Positions 34,416 through 47,857 of a DNA stretch of 64,000 nucleotides are shown one piece after another. Source of the stretch: Scylla paramamosain (lineage: Eukaryota > Arthropoda > Malacostraca > Decapoda > Portunidae). The position numbers and the translations under genes are program-made. Where the stretch lies: the NCBI RefSeq assembly GCF_035594125.1, contig NC_087156.1:17025497-17089496 (forward strand), given 5' to 3'. Numbering within the stretch: the first letter of the stretch is position 1; each line of letters begins with the position of its first letter. Under the pieces are notes generated by a model. That model worked only from the letters and a program-made list of their open reading frames with translations, did no database searches and had not been told where the DNA came from.

Positions 34416-35215
34416 GGTACAAAGTTGTGTAGTTGTTCTTTGAGGTATAATAGCAAACTGGTGTTTGGAGTATATTCGGGATGCATCCCTGCTTATGTAC
34501 AAGTAAAAAAAAATTAAATCTTTGGGGGTACGAAGTTGTGCGGTTGTTCCCCGGAGAGTCTTTGAAGGGGCGGTACGAAATTGTGCAGTTGTTCCCCGGA
34601 GAGTCTTGGAGGTTTTGGAGTGTATTCGTGATGCATCCCGGTTTATGTACACGTAAAATTGGTTTCGGTATTTCTCCTTGCACCTGTTTCTTGTTAGGAA
34701 GACCAAATCATTATTAGTATTTACAATTTATTGTTGTTAAATTCATCTTCGGTACAATCAGACCCTCCCTGCTCCCAGAGAAAGATCCCCCTTCCCCCGG
34801 TCACAGCAGGCTTTCACGTTTATCACTGGCACGTGCTCCCGAGCATGAGCCTGGTGACACATGTTACGACTTACACACGCATCTACGTGCCAACCCCCTC
34901 GCCCCTCAATTTAGTTTTCCGGAGAGTCTTTGAGGAACATTGAATAATTGATATTCTTGCTTTACAGTTAAGTTCACCCTCGGTACAATCAGAGACTCAC
35001 CCTTCTCCCCCACCCCTACTGCCAGAGGAAAATTCCAGGGATTTCCTAATCACAGCAGGCTCTCACGTTTATCATGGGTACGTGCTCCCGAGTACGAGCC
35101 TGCTGACACTCATGTGCTACGACTTGCTGTACGTGCCAACTACACATCTACGTGCCAATCCCATGAGAACCCCCTCCCCCCTCAATTTAGAGACCCGAGT
35201 TTACACAGGCTCAGA
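34416..35215. repeat. Two nested sets of local duplications
   Basis: GGTACRAARTTGTG followed by GTTGTTCCCCGGAGAGTCTT occurs three times (34416 partial, 34527, 34572), and a GATGCATCCC-TTATGTACA block twice (34478, 34629). Next, 34735-34913 (GGTACAATCAGA ... CACAGCAGGCT ... CACGTGCTCCCGAGCATGAG ... CCTCAATTTAG) is repeated with divergence at 34970-35193. It could be promoter-like or LTR-like sequence; not resolved. Confidence 0.65.
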
Positions 35216-35619
35216 CAGGGCTCCCCAAGGGAGTCGCCACCCCAAAATTTATCAGAGGAAGGCAGGACCCCCAAAGTCAAAGCGAGACTGCTCGCCCCGC
35301 CCCCTTTTAAAGCAAAGCGAGACCCTCCCCCCCCCACTTTATATTTCACAAGGAGAGGCTCACGTGAGAATCTGACTACACAGGGCTATACTACTACACC
35401 ATCTACTTGGATATTAATCATACGTGAAACCACCAACTCGCACCAAACTCGCAATTCATTGAATTCGACTCAACAGTAATAGTGAACATTAATAGTGCAG
35501 CAGAAGAACGGGCGTAGTAGTGTAGTGTACACAACTGTGTTGGTATCACACTAGGTGTACATTATTAAATTACTGCGATGTCGGTATCAGTAGTAGATCC
35601 AAAACATGGCATCGGATAA

Positions 35620-35895
35620 GTTGCCTCACGGAGATCATCTCCTGGAGAATCGCTGCCGCTAACTATCTTGCTTCTCGGACATCATCTTGAAGAATCGCCG
35701 CCGCCATTTATCTTGCCTCATGGTGATCATCCTGGGTATATGGAGAACCGCTATTGATATTGCTACTATAAATAACATACTATAAGTAAATATTATTAAA
35801 ATAATCTGCGGAAATTTATCTTTAAGTAAATATTATTAATAATCTACGGAAATTTATCTAAGTAAATATTATTAATAATCTACGGAAATTTATCT
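35620..35895. repeat. Two short tandem arrays
   Basis: Three ~50-57-bp units beginning CTTGCCTCACGGAGATCATC, CTTGCTTCTCGGACATCATC and CTTGCCTCATGGTGATCATC (35620-35760), then three ~36-bp units AAGTAAATATTATTAATAAT followed by CTACGGAAATTTATCT (35785-35895). Confidence 0.8.
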
Positions 35896-37811
35896 CTAAT
35901 CAAATTACTATTACTCTCATAATACTACTGTCATAATACCGCAAGAATTATTACTGCATTGTAAGTCTAGCCTCTATCCTGTCTTATTTTTTCGTGTTTG
36001 TATTTGTTTCGTGTGTATTTGCAAACAAATGTCAAATCTTTTCCTTCCTGTTCAGCTTATTGATAAAATATTTGACTGAGAACAAATAACGAAACAAAAA
36101 TAAGAAGGAAAGACAGACAAAGAGAAGGAAAGAAAAGACAAAGCGAAAATTTTCCTCTATTGCAGGTTGTCCAGTCCAGTTCTTAGGAAGCCTTCCATAT
36201 GTCCCTGGTGAGCTGCCACAGTGCTTTATTTGTGCAGCTTCTTTGTCTCTCATCTCATCCTGAAACATAGAGAAAAGCTTAGGATGACGATTACTGTGGC
36301 TTTCAAGCGTGGTTGTTGTGGTTTCTGTCAGAGTTTAACAAGGATTCTGCACCTTTAATGGGCTCTAGATGATGTCGCCTCCAGCAACGTATTGGCAAGG
36401 AAGAGTTGGAAGAGAAGCAGGACATGGGATTTCATAGCAAAGAAAGAAATTACTTATACGAAGGTACTATATTTCTTTTACCATGTTCGTGCATCTTTAG
36501 GGAAGGAGAGGACGTGAGAGCTGATATGCAGGTGTTGTTGCTACACTTCTCATCTGAAATATAACGAAAATAAAGCTTATTAGATATATTTATAATTATA
36601 TAGTATAATAATAGTATAATCACAAATAAATGTAATCAAAGATAACGACAGGGAAGACAAATAAAACTACATGTATCTTCTCTAAACAAGTACTACTTAT
36701 GTACACTGCGGTACTCCACCATGGGGTACTGATGTGTGTGTGTGTGTGTGTGTGTCCACTACCTCCACTTGAGTAATTTTAAGAAGGAAACATGCTGTAG
36801 AATGTGCATTTTCCAAATCTTGTCTAAATCACTTTAATCTGAAATCAGTTGCTGTTCATATTGACATTGATAGATTGTCACTGGAACCACAAAACGTAAT
36901 CTTCGACCATAAGAAGAAGCAAGAGGCCAGATAGCTACATATCTAGTTTATTGCTCAAGCCAGTATGTTAACTTTTTCGAAGAGCTAACTACAAGGAAAG
37001 ACACGAATGGATTTACGCAAAATATTGGAGTGGCTAGTTCTTCACTGGATATATACTATACTGATTTTCTAACTCTATAAAGGTAGATGTGTCGAAGAGT
37101 TTCAGCTGAATTCGAGAAAAGTTAAATGCAGTGACAGGACGGGGAAGGCCGACCAGAATCCTCTTGAGCCTCGGTGATCATCCTGGCCTGATCGGTAGGG
37201 AGCCAAACTCGTTTTTATGAGTGTACTTACTGAAAGAGGTTCCATTCCCGGCGAAAGACTCTGATCCTCAGCGAAAGCTTCTTAGGGTAAATTTATCCCA
37301 TCTTCATATACACACATGCTCCAAGGCAGGGCATCACCCAACCGTTGTCACCTGTACTCGTGATACTTCTATCAGTTGTATTTGTCACTTGCTGCTAGTG
37401 TTGACTAAGTCCCGGTTCACTTGCTTTTGGAGTGACAACATGACTAAGGCCTGGCGTCCCTTGTTGCGGCAGTGACGCCATGACTAAAGCCTGGAACATG
37501 ATGCATCGCCTCCAAAGATGAGGAAGAAAAAAGGTTGCTTCGTGTTTGTTGTTGCTGCTGAAGAAGCGTCTGTGTGTTTAAATTATTTTTTTTCTGTTTT
37601 TGCAAAGGATAAAAAAAGCTTACTGCTGGATCAACAGTACAAATTTTCCCTTTTCGAAAGTAATACGACTTTTCTTTATCATTAACATTGTGATGTATAG
37701 GTACAGAAAGATGAAAGTCAGATCTTACAGCTAGATACACTTGTCTGTGCGTTGCTACATGATTGGTTCGAAAAGCAAGATTATTTCAAACAACAGTAAA
37801 TCGAATTATCT
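35896..37811. other. No recognisable gene
   Basis: A/T-rich intergenic sequence with a short (GT)n at 36733-36754. No domain in any frame. Confidence 0.5.
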
Positions 37812-37817
37812 TTTATT
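37812..37817 (-). terminator. Poly-A signal of CBM14 gene 1
   Basis: AATAAA on the minus strand, about 125 nt past the stop codon of the gene ending at 37942. Confidence 0.5.
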
Positions 37818-37941
37818 ATAGCTGAGGATTAAGCTTTGTGGTTCCAATGTCAACTTAACCATGTCAATAACACCTGATTTTCAACTGAAGCGATTTAAGT
37901 AAAATTTTGAAGCATGGGCCTCGTACTGCTGGTAAGGCTGT

Positions 37942-39375
37942 TCAGGGGTTGGGTCGCGCGCCACAGTCAACGTCGTACTCAAACTTGCATTCTTTGGAGA
38001 GGGCATCGTAAAGGGTGCCGGGTGGACAAGAGAACTGCCACGCCACTCCGTTGGAACATTCACAGTACATAGAGCAGTGTTCAGGCACAGCAAAATACAC
38101 GGGATCTGGTAAGAGTGAGTTATATTTTCAGACAGCGGCTACGTCGATACTTGCCAACACTTGACGTAATCGTAGTAACTCGTTCAGTAGTATATTCATC
38201 TGTTCACTCTATTTGTTGGCATACTGACATTACAGACAGGGGATTAGGACCATACGTAACGTGAAGATAACACTCGGGCCTTTATTTCATGACACAGTTC
38301 TTCATTTACTTATATTTCACATGAGTTATGATGAAATTATGTTTTATGGGGGAATAAGATAGTAAACTGAGATAAAAAAAAAAAAAAAAGAAAGAGAAGA
38401 AAAGAAATATGAGAGAGGAAACTGTCGGATGTATTTCTACATCCCTTTTTATGTTATTTACCGAGATGTGGATGGTTGATGATGGCAGGTAGACTATTAG
38501 ATCTAATTCCTAAGAACAAGCATAGTTACATAAACACGTTGCAGCAAATAGTGACACACGCTTGAGTAACGTTACTGACTGCAATAACATAAGTATCATC
38601 ATGCCATAATTCGTACACGAATGACAACAAATATTTATCATGATTCGTTTCGTTAATTACCATACAACTTTTTCCAACTAAAAAAATAATTCACCTTAAA
38701 CAGAAGAAAATTTTATTACGAATTTGGTTGTAACTACATGCTGAAAGTACTCAGTGACGATTTGTTTTATTTATTTACTTATTTTGAACATTCATTGCTA
38801 ACGTATTTCTGTTATGGTTACAATATTTTCCTCTATATTATCATCACTTTACTGTGACGTGAAGCACTGCTACGCTACTGTAAGGAATCACTAGCAATGT
38901 ATACACTTACCTCCCTCATACCCTGGTGGCGGACACTGGGAGGAGATTTCAGAAGCACACTGGACCGGGTCTTGGATGGAAGGGGCGGCCATCAGGAACA
39001 CGGCGGCTAGGACCAGACTCCACTTCTGCTGAAAGGGAAAACAATAAAAATACTGCAGCTACTGCTGCTGCTATTACTACTACTACTCATAATCATATCA
39101 ACAAAGTATTGCAAAGATAGAATGTTAGCATTAGTTTTCAGGTCTCCTCATACACCAATGGCAAATTTATCTAGATTTTTTGTCTAGCCTCTGCGGAATG
39201 AAACTGCTGTATACAATTTGCCTAGTCACTAAAACCAGGTTATTAATCCTCCTACTGTGATTTAGTACATAAAGCGAAGAGATGAGCTACTAAGAAATGA
39301 AAAGAAAGTAGTGAAACAAGACGGTGTTGAGCGGGGGAGAGGGAGGAAGGATGGAGAACGTCTGACTCTCACCAT
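37942..39375 (-). CDS. Secreted chitin-binding (CBM14/peritrophin-A) peptide 1
   Basis: Three exons on the minus strand: 39375-39373 (the ATG alone), 39025-38911 and 38105-37942; GT/AG introns, phases 0 and 1. The product has 93 aa: a signal peptide (MKWSLVLAAVFLMAAPS), then one type-2 chitin-binding domain. Cysteines are at 24, 32, 50, 54, 56, 66, 79 and 87. Those at 32, 50, 56, 66, 79 and 87 match the six-Cys CBM14 spacing (x17, x5, x9, x12, x7), and Cys24 and Cys54 are extra. Conserved W62 and the CPPGTLYD core are present; it ends GARPNP. Such domains bind chitin in cuticle or peritrophic matrix or act in immunity. Two tandem CAG acceptors at exon 2 allow MKW or MQKW. The paralogue lies at 42215-42870. 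Confidence 0.9.
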
Positions 39376-39423
39376 GATTGTTGTGGCTCAGGAACAAGTG
39401 AAGGCCCACAAAAATGTTGATGC

Positions 39424-39430
39424 CTTTATA
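39424..39430 (-). promoter_or_regulatory. TATA box of CBM14 gene 1
   Basis: TATAAAG on the minus strand, about 49 bp upstream of the ATG. The paralogue has the same arrangement. Confidence 0.7.
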
Positions 39431-41348
<1,918 letters not shown>

Positions 41349-41469
41349 TAGGAGAGTTAGCATTAGTAGTAGTGATAGAGGTGGTGGTAGTGGTGGTATA
41401 ACTAACAATATGTTATACAGCAGCAGTAGTAATATGATATACTGATGGTTATGGTTCCCATAGTAACAT

Positions 41470-41470
<1 letters not shown>

Positions 41471-41513
<43 letters not shown>
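41471..41513. repeat. (GT)n microsatellite
   Basis: About 20 GT units before the (AAT)n tail of the reverse short repeat. Confidence 0.95.
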
Positions 41514-41549
<36 letters not shown>

Positions 41550-41702
41550 CGGTTTATTCTTTAGGCAGTTAACAAACTAAAAATGTACAGAGGGGGTGGG
41601 GAAATACTTAACATTTATCCTAAAGCTAAGTCTAATCTAGAAGGGAAATACTATTGATTGATGGCTCGCACCATGGTAGGAATCGCGCTGAGTCTGTACC
41701 GG
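41514..41702 (-). mobile_element. Short dispersed repeat with simple tail, copy 2 (reverse)
   Basis: Reverse complement of 32255-32432: (AAT)n tail 41514-41548, then CGGTTTATTCTTTAGGCAGT ... GCTCGCACCATGGTAGGAAT ... CTGAGTCTGTACC. A few dozen substitutions separate the copies. Confidence 0.75.
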
Positions 41703-41759
41703 TCCGTGCGCGGCGCCCTTAGGGGCGTTATCTTGTTGTGGTGTCTGGTGGCACGGACC

Positions 41760-42014
<255 letters not shown>

Positions 42015-42118
42015 TAGGGTGTTATACATCACAAATAAAATACAAATCTGGTTTATTCATAGTACAAAGTTACAGACGGCCTCGGGGACTACCTTTTACA
42101 TCTCGAAGTTTTCAGTGC

Positions 42119-42153
<35 letters not shown>

Positions 42154-42214
42154 CAAGAAGGCCACTGGTTGGCTGCCGCTTCTACTCCTTCCACGTGCCA
42201 GGACGTTCCTCGCC

Positions 42215-42756
42215 TCAAGGGTTGGGGCGCGAGCCACAGTCCACTAAATAATCCGCGATACACTCTTCAATCCAAGTATCCCACAATGTGCCGCGCGCAC
42301 ATACGAAGAGCCACGCGATCCCGTTGGAACACTCACAGTACTGAGAGCAGTGCTCTGGCACCTCGAAGAACACGGGTTCTGACGGGAAATGGGAGCTTCA
42401 TTCTCGACAACCACTGGTCTCCACCATCACACTCAAGTTTTGAAAGACATGGCCATACTTATCACCTAGAATATTACTAGAAAAGAAAGTGAGTAATGTT
42501 TGGGAATGGAAATATTAAGATGGGAAGGAAAGAAATTCTTTAAAGGAAAGAAAAAGTGTTATGTTTGCTCACCGGTGCCGATGCCTGGCGGCGGGCACTT
42601 TGCGGAGATATCCGCGGCACATTGCTTTCCTGTCTGACCTGAGGCGACGGCCAGGCTCACGGCGACCAACACTATACTCCACTTCTGCCAAATATGAAAA
42701 ATACGGTCGGCTGAGATTTCAGAGAAATTTTGTAAAAAACGAAATTACATTATAAT

Positions 42757-42796
<40 letters not shown>

Positions 42797-42870
42797 GATC
42801 GTAGACATGATCATTAGGGGGATACGTTCGCTCCTTCAAGGTTGCAAGGGAAGGGGTCGGGTCTCACCAT
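42215..42870 (-). CDS. Secreted chitin-binding (CBM14/peritrophin-A) peptide 2
   Basis: Exons 42870-42868 (ATG only), 42684-42573 and 42378-42215, with the same phases and the same last-exon length (164 bp) as gene 1. The product has 92 aa: signal peptide MKWSIVLVAVSLAVASG, then the CBM14 domain with Cys at 23, 31, 49, 53, 55, 65, 78 and 86, spacing identical to gene 1 including the two extra cysteines. It ends GSRPNP. Over the last exon 35 of 54 residues match gene 1 by hand count. The CPPG core of gene 1 is CARG here. AATAAA on the minus strand at 42057-42052 lies about 160 nt past the stop. The two genes are a head-to-tail tandem duplication. Confidence 0.9.
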
Positions 42871-42917
42871 GGCTGCTGCAATGTAGGAACTAACGTGCAG
42901 CAACACATGCCGATAAC

Positions 42918-42928
42918 TTTATATAATG
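42918..42928 (-). promoter_or_regulatory. TATA box of CBM14 gene 2
   Basis: ATTATATAAAG on the minus strand, about 48 bp upstream of the ATG, the same distance as in gene 1. Confidence 0.7.
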
Positions 42929-43283
42929 AGCTCGATGCGTCGCAGTGATGCCGTACAAAACTTTAAGGCGCCAAGTGCAACATTCCCAAGCATTTTATTT
43001 TTTTTTCAAGCGGAGATAAAAGCATTAGGATCTCAACATGATGCAGTAAAACGTAATGATGTGAACTCTTCCAAGCTCTTCTAAAAAGGACCGGATGATT
43101 TCATCATAAAAAAAAAAAAAAACTGAGTGTTTCACCATATCTGGATTTGCTACTTGCTGGCGAGTACCTTCATGCCTTTTTTTTTTTTTGACGCTGTTCA
43201 CTATGATCCACATGATTCTGATTTTTTAAATACATATATTCTGCTTTTCTCGTATATACATATCAAGGTACAACTCTATATAT

Positions 43284-43285
43284 CG

Positions 43286-43337
<52 letters not shown>
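43284..43337. repeat. (CG)n-(CA)n microsatellite
   Basis: A few CG units then about 22 CA units. Confidence 0.95.
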
Positions 43338-43338
<1 letters not shown>

Positions 43339-43499
43339 TTGTATAGATGCATAGTTTTTCCACCTCTGCGCGACAGGTCACGGTTACCTGGGCACGCGTC
43401 AGCCGTCGCTCCCAGGCTTGTTGTGACGGAGCGGGAACTTGACGGCTGTTGACTGATAGGAAGCGGAGGTAACGAAGGTGAGGAGTGTGAGACGAGTGC

Positions 43500-43501
<2 letters not shown>

Positions 43502-43571
<70 letters not shown>
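43502..43571. repeat. (GT)n microsatellite
   Basis: About 35 GT units. Confidence 0.97.
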
Positions 43572-44342
43572 ATTAATGAACATAAGCTTGTGTCATTCTG
43601 TCTTCGCGGTTATTTTCATAATAATTCTAAATTTACGAGTTTTGATTATTCCATTCTCGCTCACTCGTTTTCCACCTCTTCGTCTTCCCCTTCTTTCATT
43701 ACCCATGGTGTAAACATCTCTAACCCCAGTCTCTCTTGTGCTTGGTATAATTTTCTTGTACTCTTTATCCTGTGTCACTTCAAACAATGTGTACACTCGT
43801 CCTTCATCTTAGTACTAGTTGTAAGCACCATTAGCTTTCGATACTTCCTTATTTATGCAGTCACAAGTCACTTTGACGTCTTAGCCAGCAGCGTATATAT
43901 TAGAGTGATATCAATATGCTTTTCAGGTTGCCCAGTGTCATGTTTCAGTCTTCCTTAAACTTGTTCACATTTTCTCTCTCTCTCCTCAACCTTCACTACA
44001 AACTTTTTCCCTTTTCACACGATCTCATTTCATGTCGTGGTATTTGTTGCTGACATTTTTTTTATGTTTATTTATTTATCTATTGATATTCTTCAAGCGG
44101 TCTCAATTAAATAAAATGAGCAAGGTCTCGCTGACTTAGCGTTCATAATTCACTCATTGGCTTTCCGTAGTCTGTAAACAGCCTTTCCAACCCATATGGC
44201 ATATGTGCAATTTTATATAAATGAAGGGAAACATAATTAGCTAAGACAGCCGTGCCGTCACAGGAAATCCCCCCTTTCATTAGATCCGTCTGTTTTCCAA
44301 CCTAGACACTTGTCACTCATTCTAGCAACGTGCATTTCACCA

Positions 44343-44407
<65 letters not shown>

Positions 44408-45067
44408 TGTATGTAGTCCAAACAAGACGTGACAATTTGTCTCATTGTAGGAATAAGAAAAGAGATGAGAGGATTCCCCATTCCTTCGCTCGGGCCTTCA
44501 AATCGTCGCCTTACGGGGGCAGTAATCTCCGAACCTGACCGTGTCCCTCGTACCACAGGGGCGTCAGATAAACTGATGACAAGCATGCTCTCATCCATCT
44601 TTTCTAAAAATAAGCGAATAGTCATGAAAAAATCACCGTATCGCTCACCTCACAAGTGCCTCGTTCCGGCGGCTCAGGTCACCACAACACTCGGCACGGC
44701 AGTCCAATCATCCAGACGCACAGGGCACTCGCCACGTAGAAGAAGGTGGCGGAAAAAAGAGAGCAGCTCTAGCCTTTATCAGGAAAAAAAAATTTTTCTT
44801 CTGTTCTTCCATGTAGCACACAGCACTCACCGTCATAGCCACAACATTCACGTGCCTATCACCATCCTTGCAGGCAACGACACAAATCAGTGAACTATTC
44901 TAGCTTCTTATAAACGCTGAGAAACTGATGGATATATACGCACTCGAGAATCTGATCGACATCGAGATATTTTATCCCGTGACGCCATAACTTCACGAAC
45001 ATGTCCGTTGTGCACAATGATAGTGTTGGTTCATGGATGGCAAACACTGAGGTGACCGTGGCAAACA

Positions 45068-45127
<60 letters not shown>

Positions 45128-45628
45128 AAAAGAAGAATGTGCTGTCTATTCGAGTATTTGAGTACGAGAAATATTTACGAGAGTATCATGTATGGGATTC
45201 CTTTGACTCTAGTAAACGAAGTTTCTTGAACAGAGCGTTCGTCCTGCTAGCCACTTGGGTACCGTGTCAGTCACTTCTCGCCCGACAGTCTTTCGAAGTT
45301 CGAGCTACGCGAGGGATGGGACAAATGGGTGGCAGCGCGTTGAGGGCGTGTTTTGGGCAAGAATGGGCGGGGGTGCTGAGGATGGCGTTCATTGCTGTTG
45401 CCTTAAAACTAGTCTACAGTAACAACGCACAAGTTACTCGTTTTGAAAAAATTGTACGATATTTGAGTGTGCAGGGCGGTGTAGACCTGGCAGTTTTAGG
45501 GCGACACTTTACATTTAGGTCCGAGCACATTGAATTAATTGAAAAGACCACTTCCAGATGTCAGACGTTCTTTCATAAGTGCCTCGTGTCGGCTTGAAGA
45601 CGTCTCCTAATAATTTCTTTGTCAACAG
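43572..45628. other. Unassigned, upstream of the PAN-F5/8C gene
   Basis: Contains (GT)n at 44345-44401 and (CA)n at 45065-45124. The missing 5' exon(s) of the gene at 45629 should be here or further left. A frame starting ATG at 45379 (MAFIAVALKLVYSNNAQV) is faintly signal-like, but no splice link is visible. Confidence 0.4.
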
Positions 45629-46115
45629 GGCCCGTCAACCTTCCCGTCTGACCTGAGCTTCTGCCTTTTGCTTCAGTTCGATATGGCCATTCCTTCCAGC
45701 CTCCTGTGTGCAACGTCCTGTGCCAGACATCCTTCGTGCGAGTTCTTCTGTCTTTCCGGTAAATTACTGACAGGTTCCTAGTCAGTGGGGCGAAACAGTG
45801 GGTCGTTTGTTGTCTTCTCCGTTTTTTCTCACTTGCCATGAACACGGGGAAAATCGCGGTAACGTTTCCTTTATCAGCACGTCAGGTAGCGAGAGGTCAA
45901 GGCGAATTTCATGTGATACTGTTGCTCTACATGTCGCCTCTCACCTGGATGTGGGTGGGCATGTGTATTTTTAAATCATAATAGTGATAAAAGTCACTTG
46001 TTTTAATAACAAACTGTCTCAGCCTGAAACATGGAAACATTTTAAAGAATATAAATGCAAAAAGCTATGTCCGTATCTCTTAATAGGGAAAAAAAACATG
46101 CTCGTACACCGCTCA

Positions 46116-46204
<89 letters not shown>

Positions 46205-46715
46205 TGTGTGTGTTCCAGGTTACGAGTGTCTTCTGTTCAGCGCCATCGTGTCATATGACTGGCAGGGGTCCTCGGACACGGACGCGGTCATCTTCACTCG
46301 GTGCCACACAACCTTCGGGTGGGATGACAACATCGCCACTGGTGGAACTGTGAATTCCGCGGTAAGCAGCGAATATTCTGATCCATACAGGGCAACGAAT
46401 GGTTATTTTTGTTTGTCCATGATCTACTGCTTTAACTCGATTAACACAGTAGGCCCGTGGTGGGAGATGATTTATCAAGAAGAGAAGGTTGTCGCTCAGG
46501 TCATTGTCCAGCAGCATCCATTATTTCTTCTCCCGATAGAAGTGCGCGTCGGCAACGAGAAAACTTCCGACTATAACCCTTCGGTGGGTCCGCTCGATCC
46601 TCCTGAAAGCGGCCTCTTGGTATTTGATCTGCAGCCTCCCTTAGTGGGCAGGATTGTCACTATCGTGGGGACCTCCGGGTCGCTGAGTATCTGTCACGTT
46701 GTTGTCATTGGGTAA
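45629..46715 (+). CDS. PAN-like plus F5/8C (discoidin/fucolectin-like) protein, last two exons
   Basis: Exon 45629-45758 (acceptor TTTGTCAACAG, donor GTAAAT, ends phase 1) and exon 46219-46715 (acceptor GTGTTCCAG, stop TAA). They join to SCARHPSCEFFCLSGYECLL, a PAN/apple-type stretch (CA-x2-CA-x3-SC-x2-FCL ... C-x-LF). Then NIATGGTVNSAVSSEYSDP opens an F5/8 type C domain, with the WW pair in GPWWEMI, the strand VVAQVIVQ, and IEVRVGNEKTSDYNP, ending at CHVVVIG. About 208 residues are visible; the signal peptide and start are missing. F5/8C domains of this kind bind sugars or lipids outside the cell; a recognition or adhesion role is inferred. The intron contains the long (CT)n array 46120-46201 just before the acceptor. 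Confidence 0.8.
46120..46201. repeat. (CT)n microsatellite in an intron
   Basis: About 41 CT units ending 17 bp upstream of the acceptor of exon 46219; it would act as an oversized polypyrimidine tract. Confidence 0.97.
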
Positions 46716-47038
46716 CATCCTGAACAAGTCCATCACGAGGCTGCCTCAAGCGCACGGCTCACAAGAGTGACTACAAGTGTTGTCCTTGACGCGGCGAGAT
46801 GAACATCGACACGCCACACACTAGTATTTAGGCTCCTACATGACTAACGCAAGGTATTCTTCCTTCGATAGCAAAGAAGTCATTATACTACAGGTAATAA
46901 AAAAAAAAAAAAAAATAGGCAGTGTTCACATATAATTCATCATACATCACGAAGACATTGTTAATTTATATTTGACTGCAAATTATAATTTAGATAAGTG
47001 TTGCACATCACCCACACGGAATGTCACTATTGTGCTGT

Positions 47039-47044
47039 AATAAA
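47039..47044 (+). terminator. Poly-A signal of the PAN-F5/8C gene
   Basis: AATAAA about 325 nt past the stop codon. Confidence 0.5.
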
Positions 47045-47774
47045 CTGTAGTGACAATCACCCTCTACTGCTACTGGTGCTCCGGCTGTTGTTCCTACAGT
47101 CTGCATCCCACCACGTGTGCACCACTTTCGCTGTATGATTTTGCCATGGTAGTAGGCTGATGAGTGTGAGTATGTTCATCACTCGGCACTGAATACCCAC
47201 CGTGTAAAGAGACACTAATTCATCTATCCGTTTAGGTTTACTGTGGGCTGCGGGCATATTCAAAACATAAGGTGACTGGAGGCTACGTAATATTTACAAT
47301 AATTACAACTCGCCAGTCTCGCAGATTCCTGCAGGGGACTCTGGCCTCCACTGCGTCACGCCATGAACTCTTGTTTTAATCTTAATCAATCAAGCAAGCG
47401 CAGTAAAGAGTTGATAGCTAACTGAATAATAAGCAGATTGTTCAGCTAAGAGATGAGGAAAGAGGGAAGGAAAATGAGAGAAAATATGACACAGGAACTT
47501 TTCTTCCCTAACATAAGGTATGCACATCAAACTCTCATACTACAACCTGTCAAGGCCTTGTATGCACTAATAAAGAGAAAAATGTACCGTAAAAGGTTGT
47601 TTTATTCCCTGATGAGCTCGTAGAACTAAGCGCTTGTTCTGCTCTACGCGTGGCACGGATTGAGCGGCAACGAACGTGGATGGTGATCAGTATTTCCCAT
47701 ACTCATACATGAACCTGTGGATGCTGTGGAGACTAACTCTGTCCTTCAAGAAATGTTGTACTTCATCTAAACTA
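47045..47774. other. Intergenic, nothing recognised
   Basis: Between the poly-A signal of the lectin-like gene and the TATA-like box of the next gene. No domain in any frame. Confidence 0.5.
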
Positions 47775-47783
47775 TTTATAAAT
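47775..47783 (+). promoter_or_regulatory. TATA-like box of the TQT-motif gene
   Basis: TTTATAAAT 75 bp upstream of the ATG at 47858, leaving room for a 5' UTR of about 45 nt. Confidence 0.4.
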
Positions 47784-47857
47784 GTGTAAATAAATACAAC
47801 TAAAGCGATAGTTTGTTCTATATAGCTTTTGCTTCCGAAGCTTCAGTCAGAATTAAA

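Noticed and set aside
34416..35215. Possible LTR retrotransposon end
   Set aside because: No TG...CA boundaries, primer binding site or gag/pol sequence found nearby; left as local duplications.
37881..38093. 70-codon minus frame beginning MLCLNTALCTV
   Set aside because: Shadow of the CBM14 last exon, which is supported by cysteine spacing in the other frame and by a paralogue.
44429..44893. 154-codon open frame
   Set aside because: No domain; basic and Ser-rich composition as expected by chance, with frames open on the other strand too.
45001..45597. 198-codon open frame upstream of the PAN-F5/8C gene
   Set aside because: It runs through a (CA)n array (TH repeats), has no recognisable domain and no splice link to the exon at 45629.
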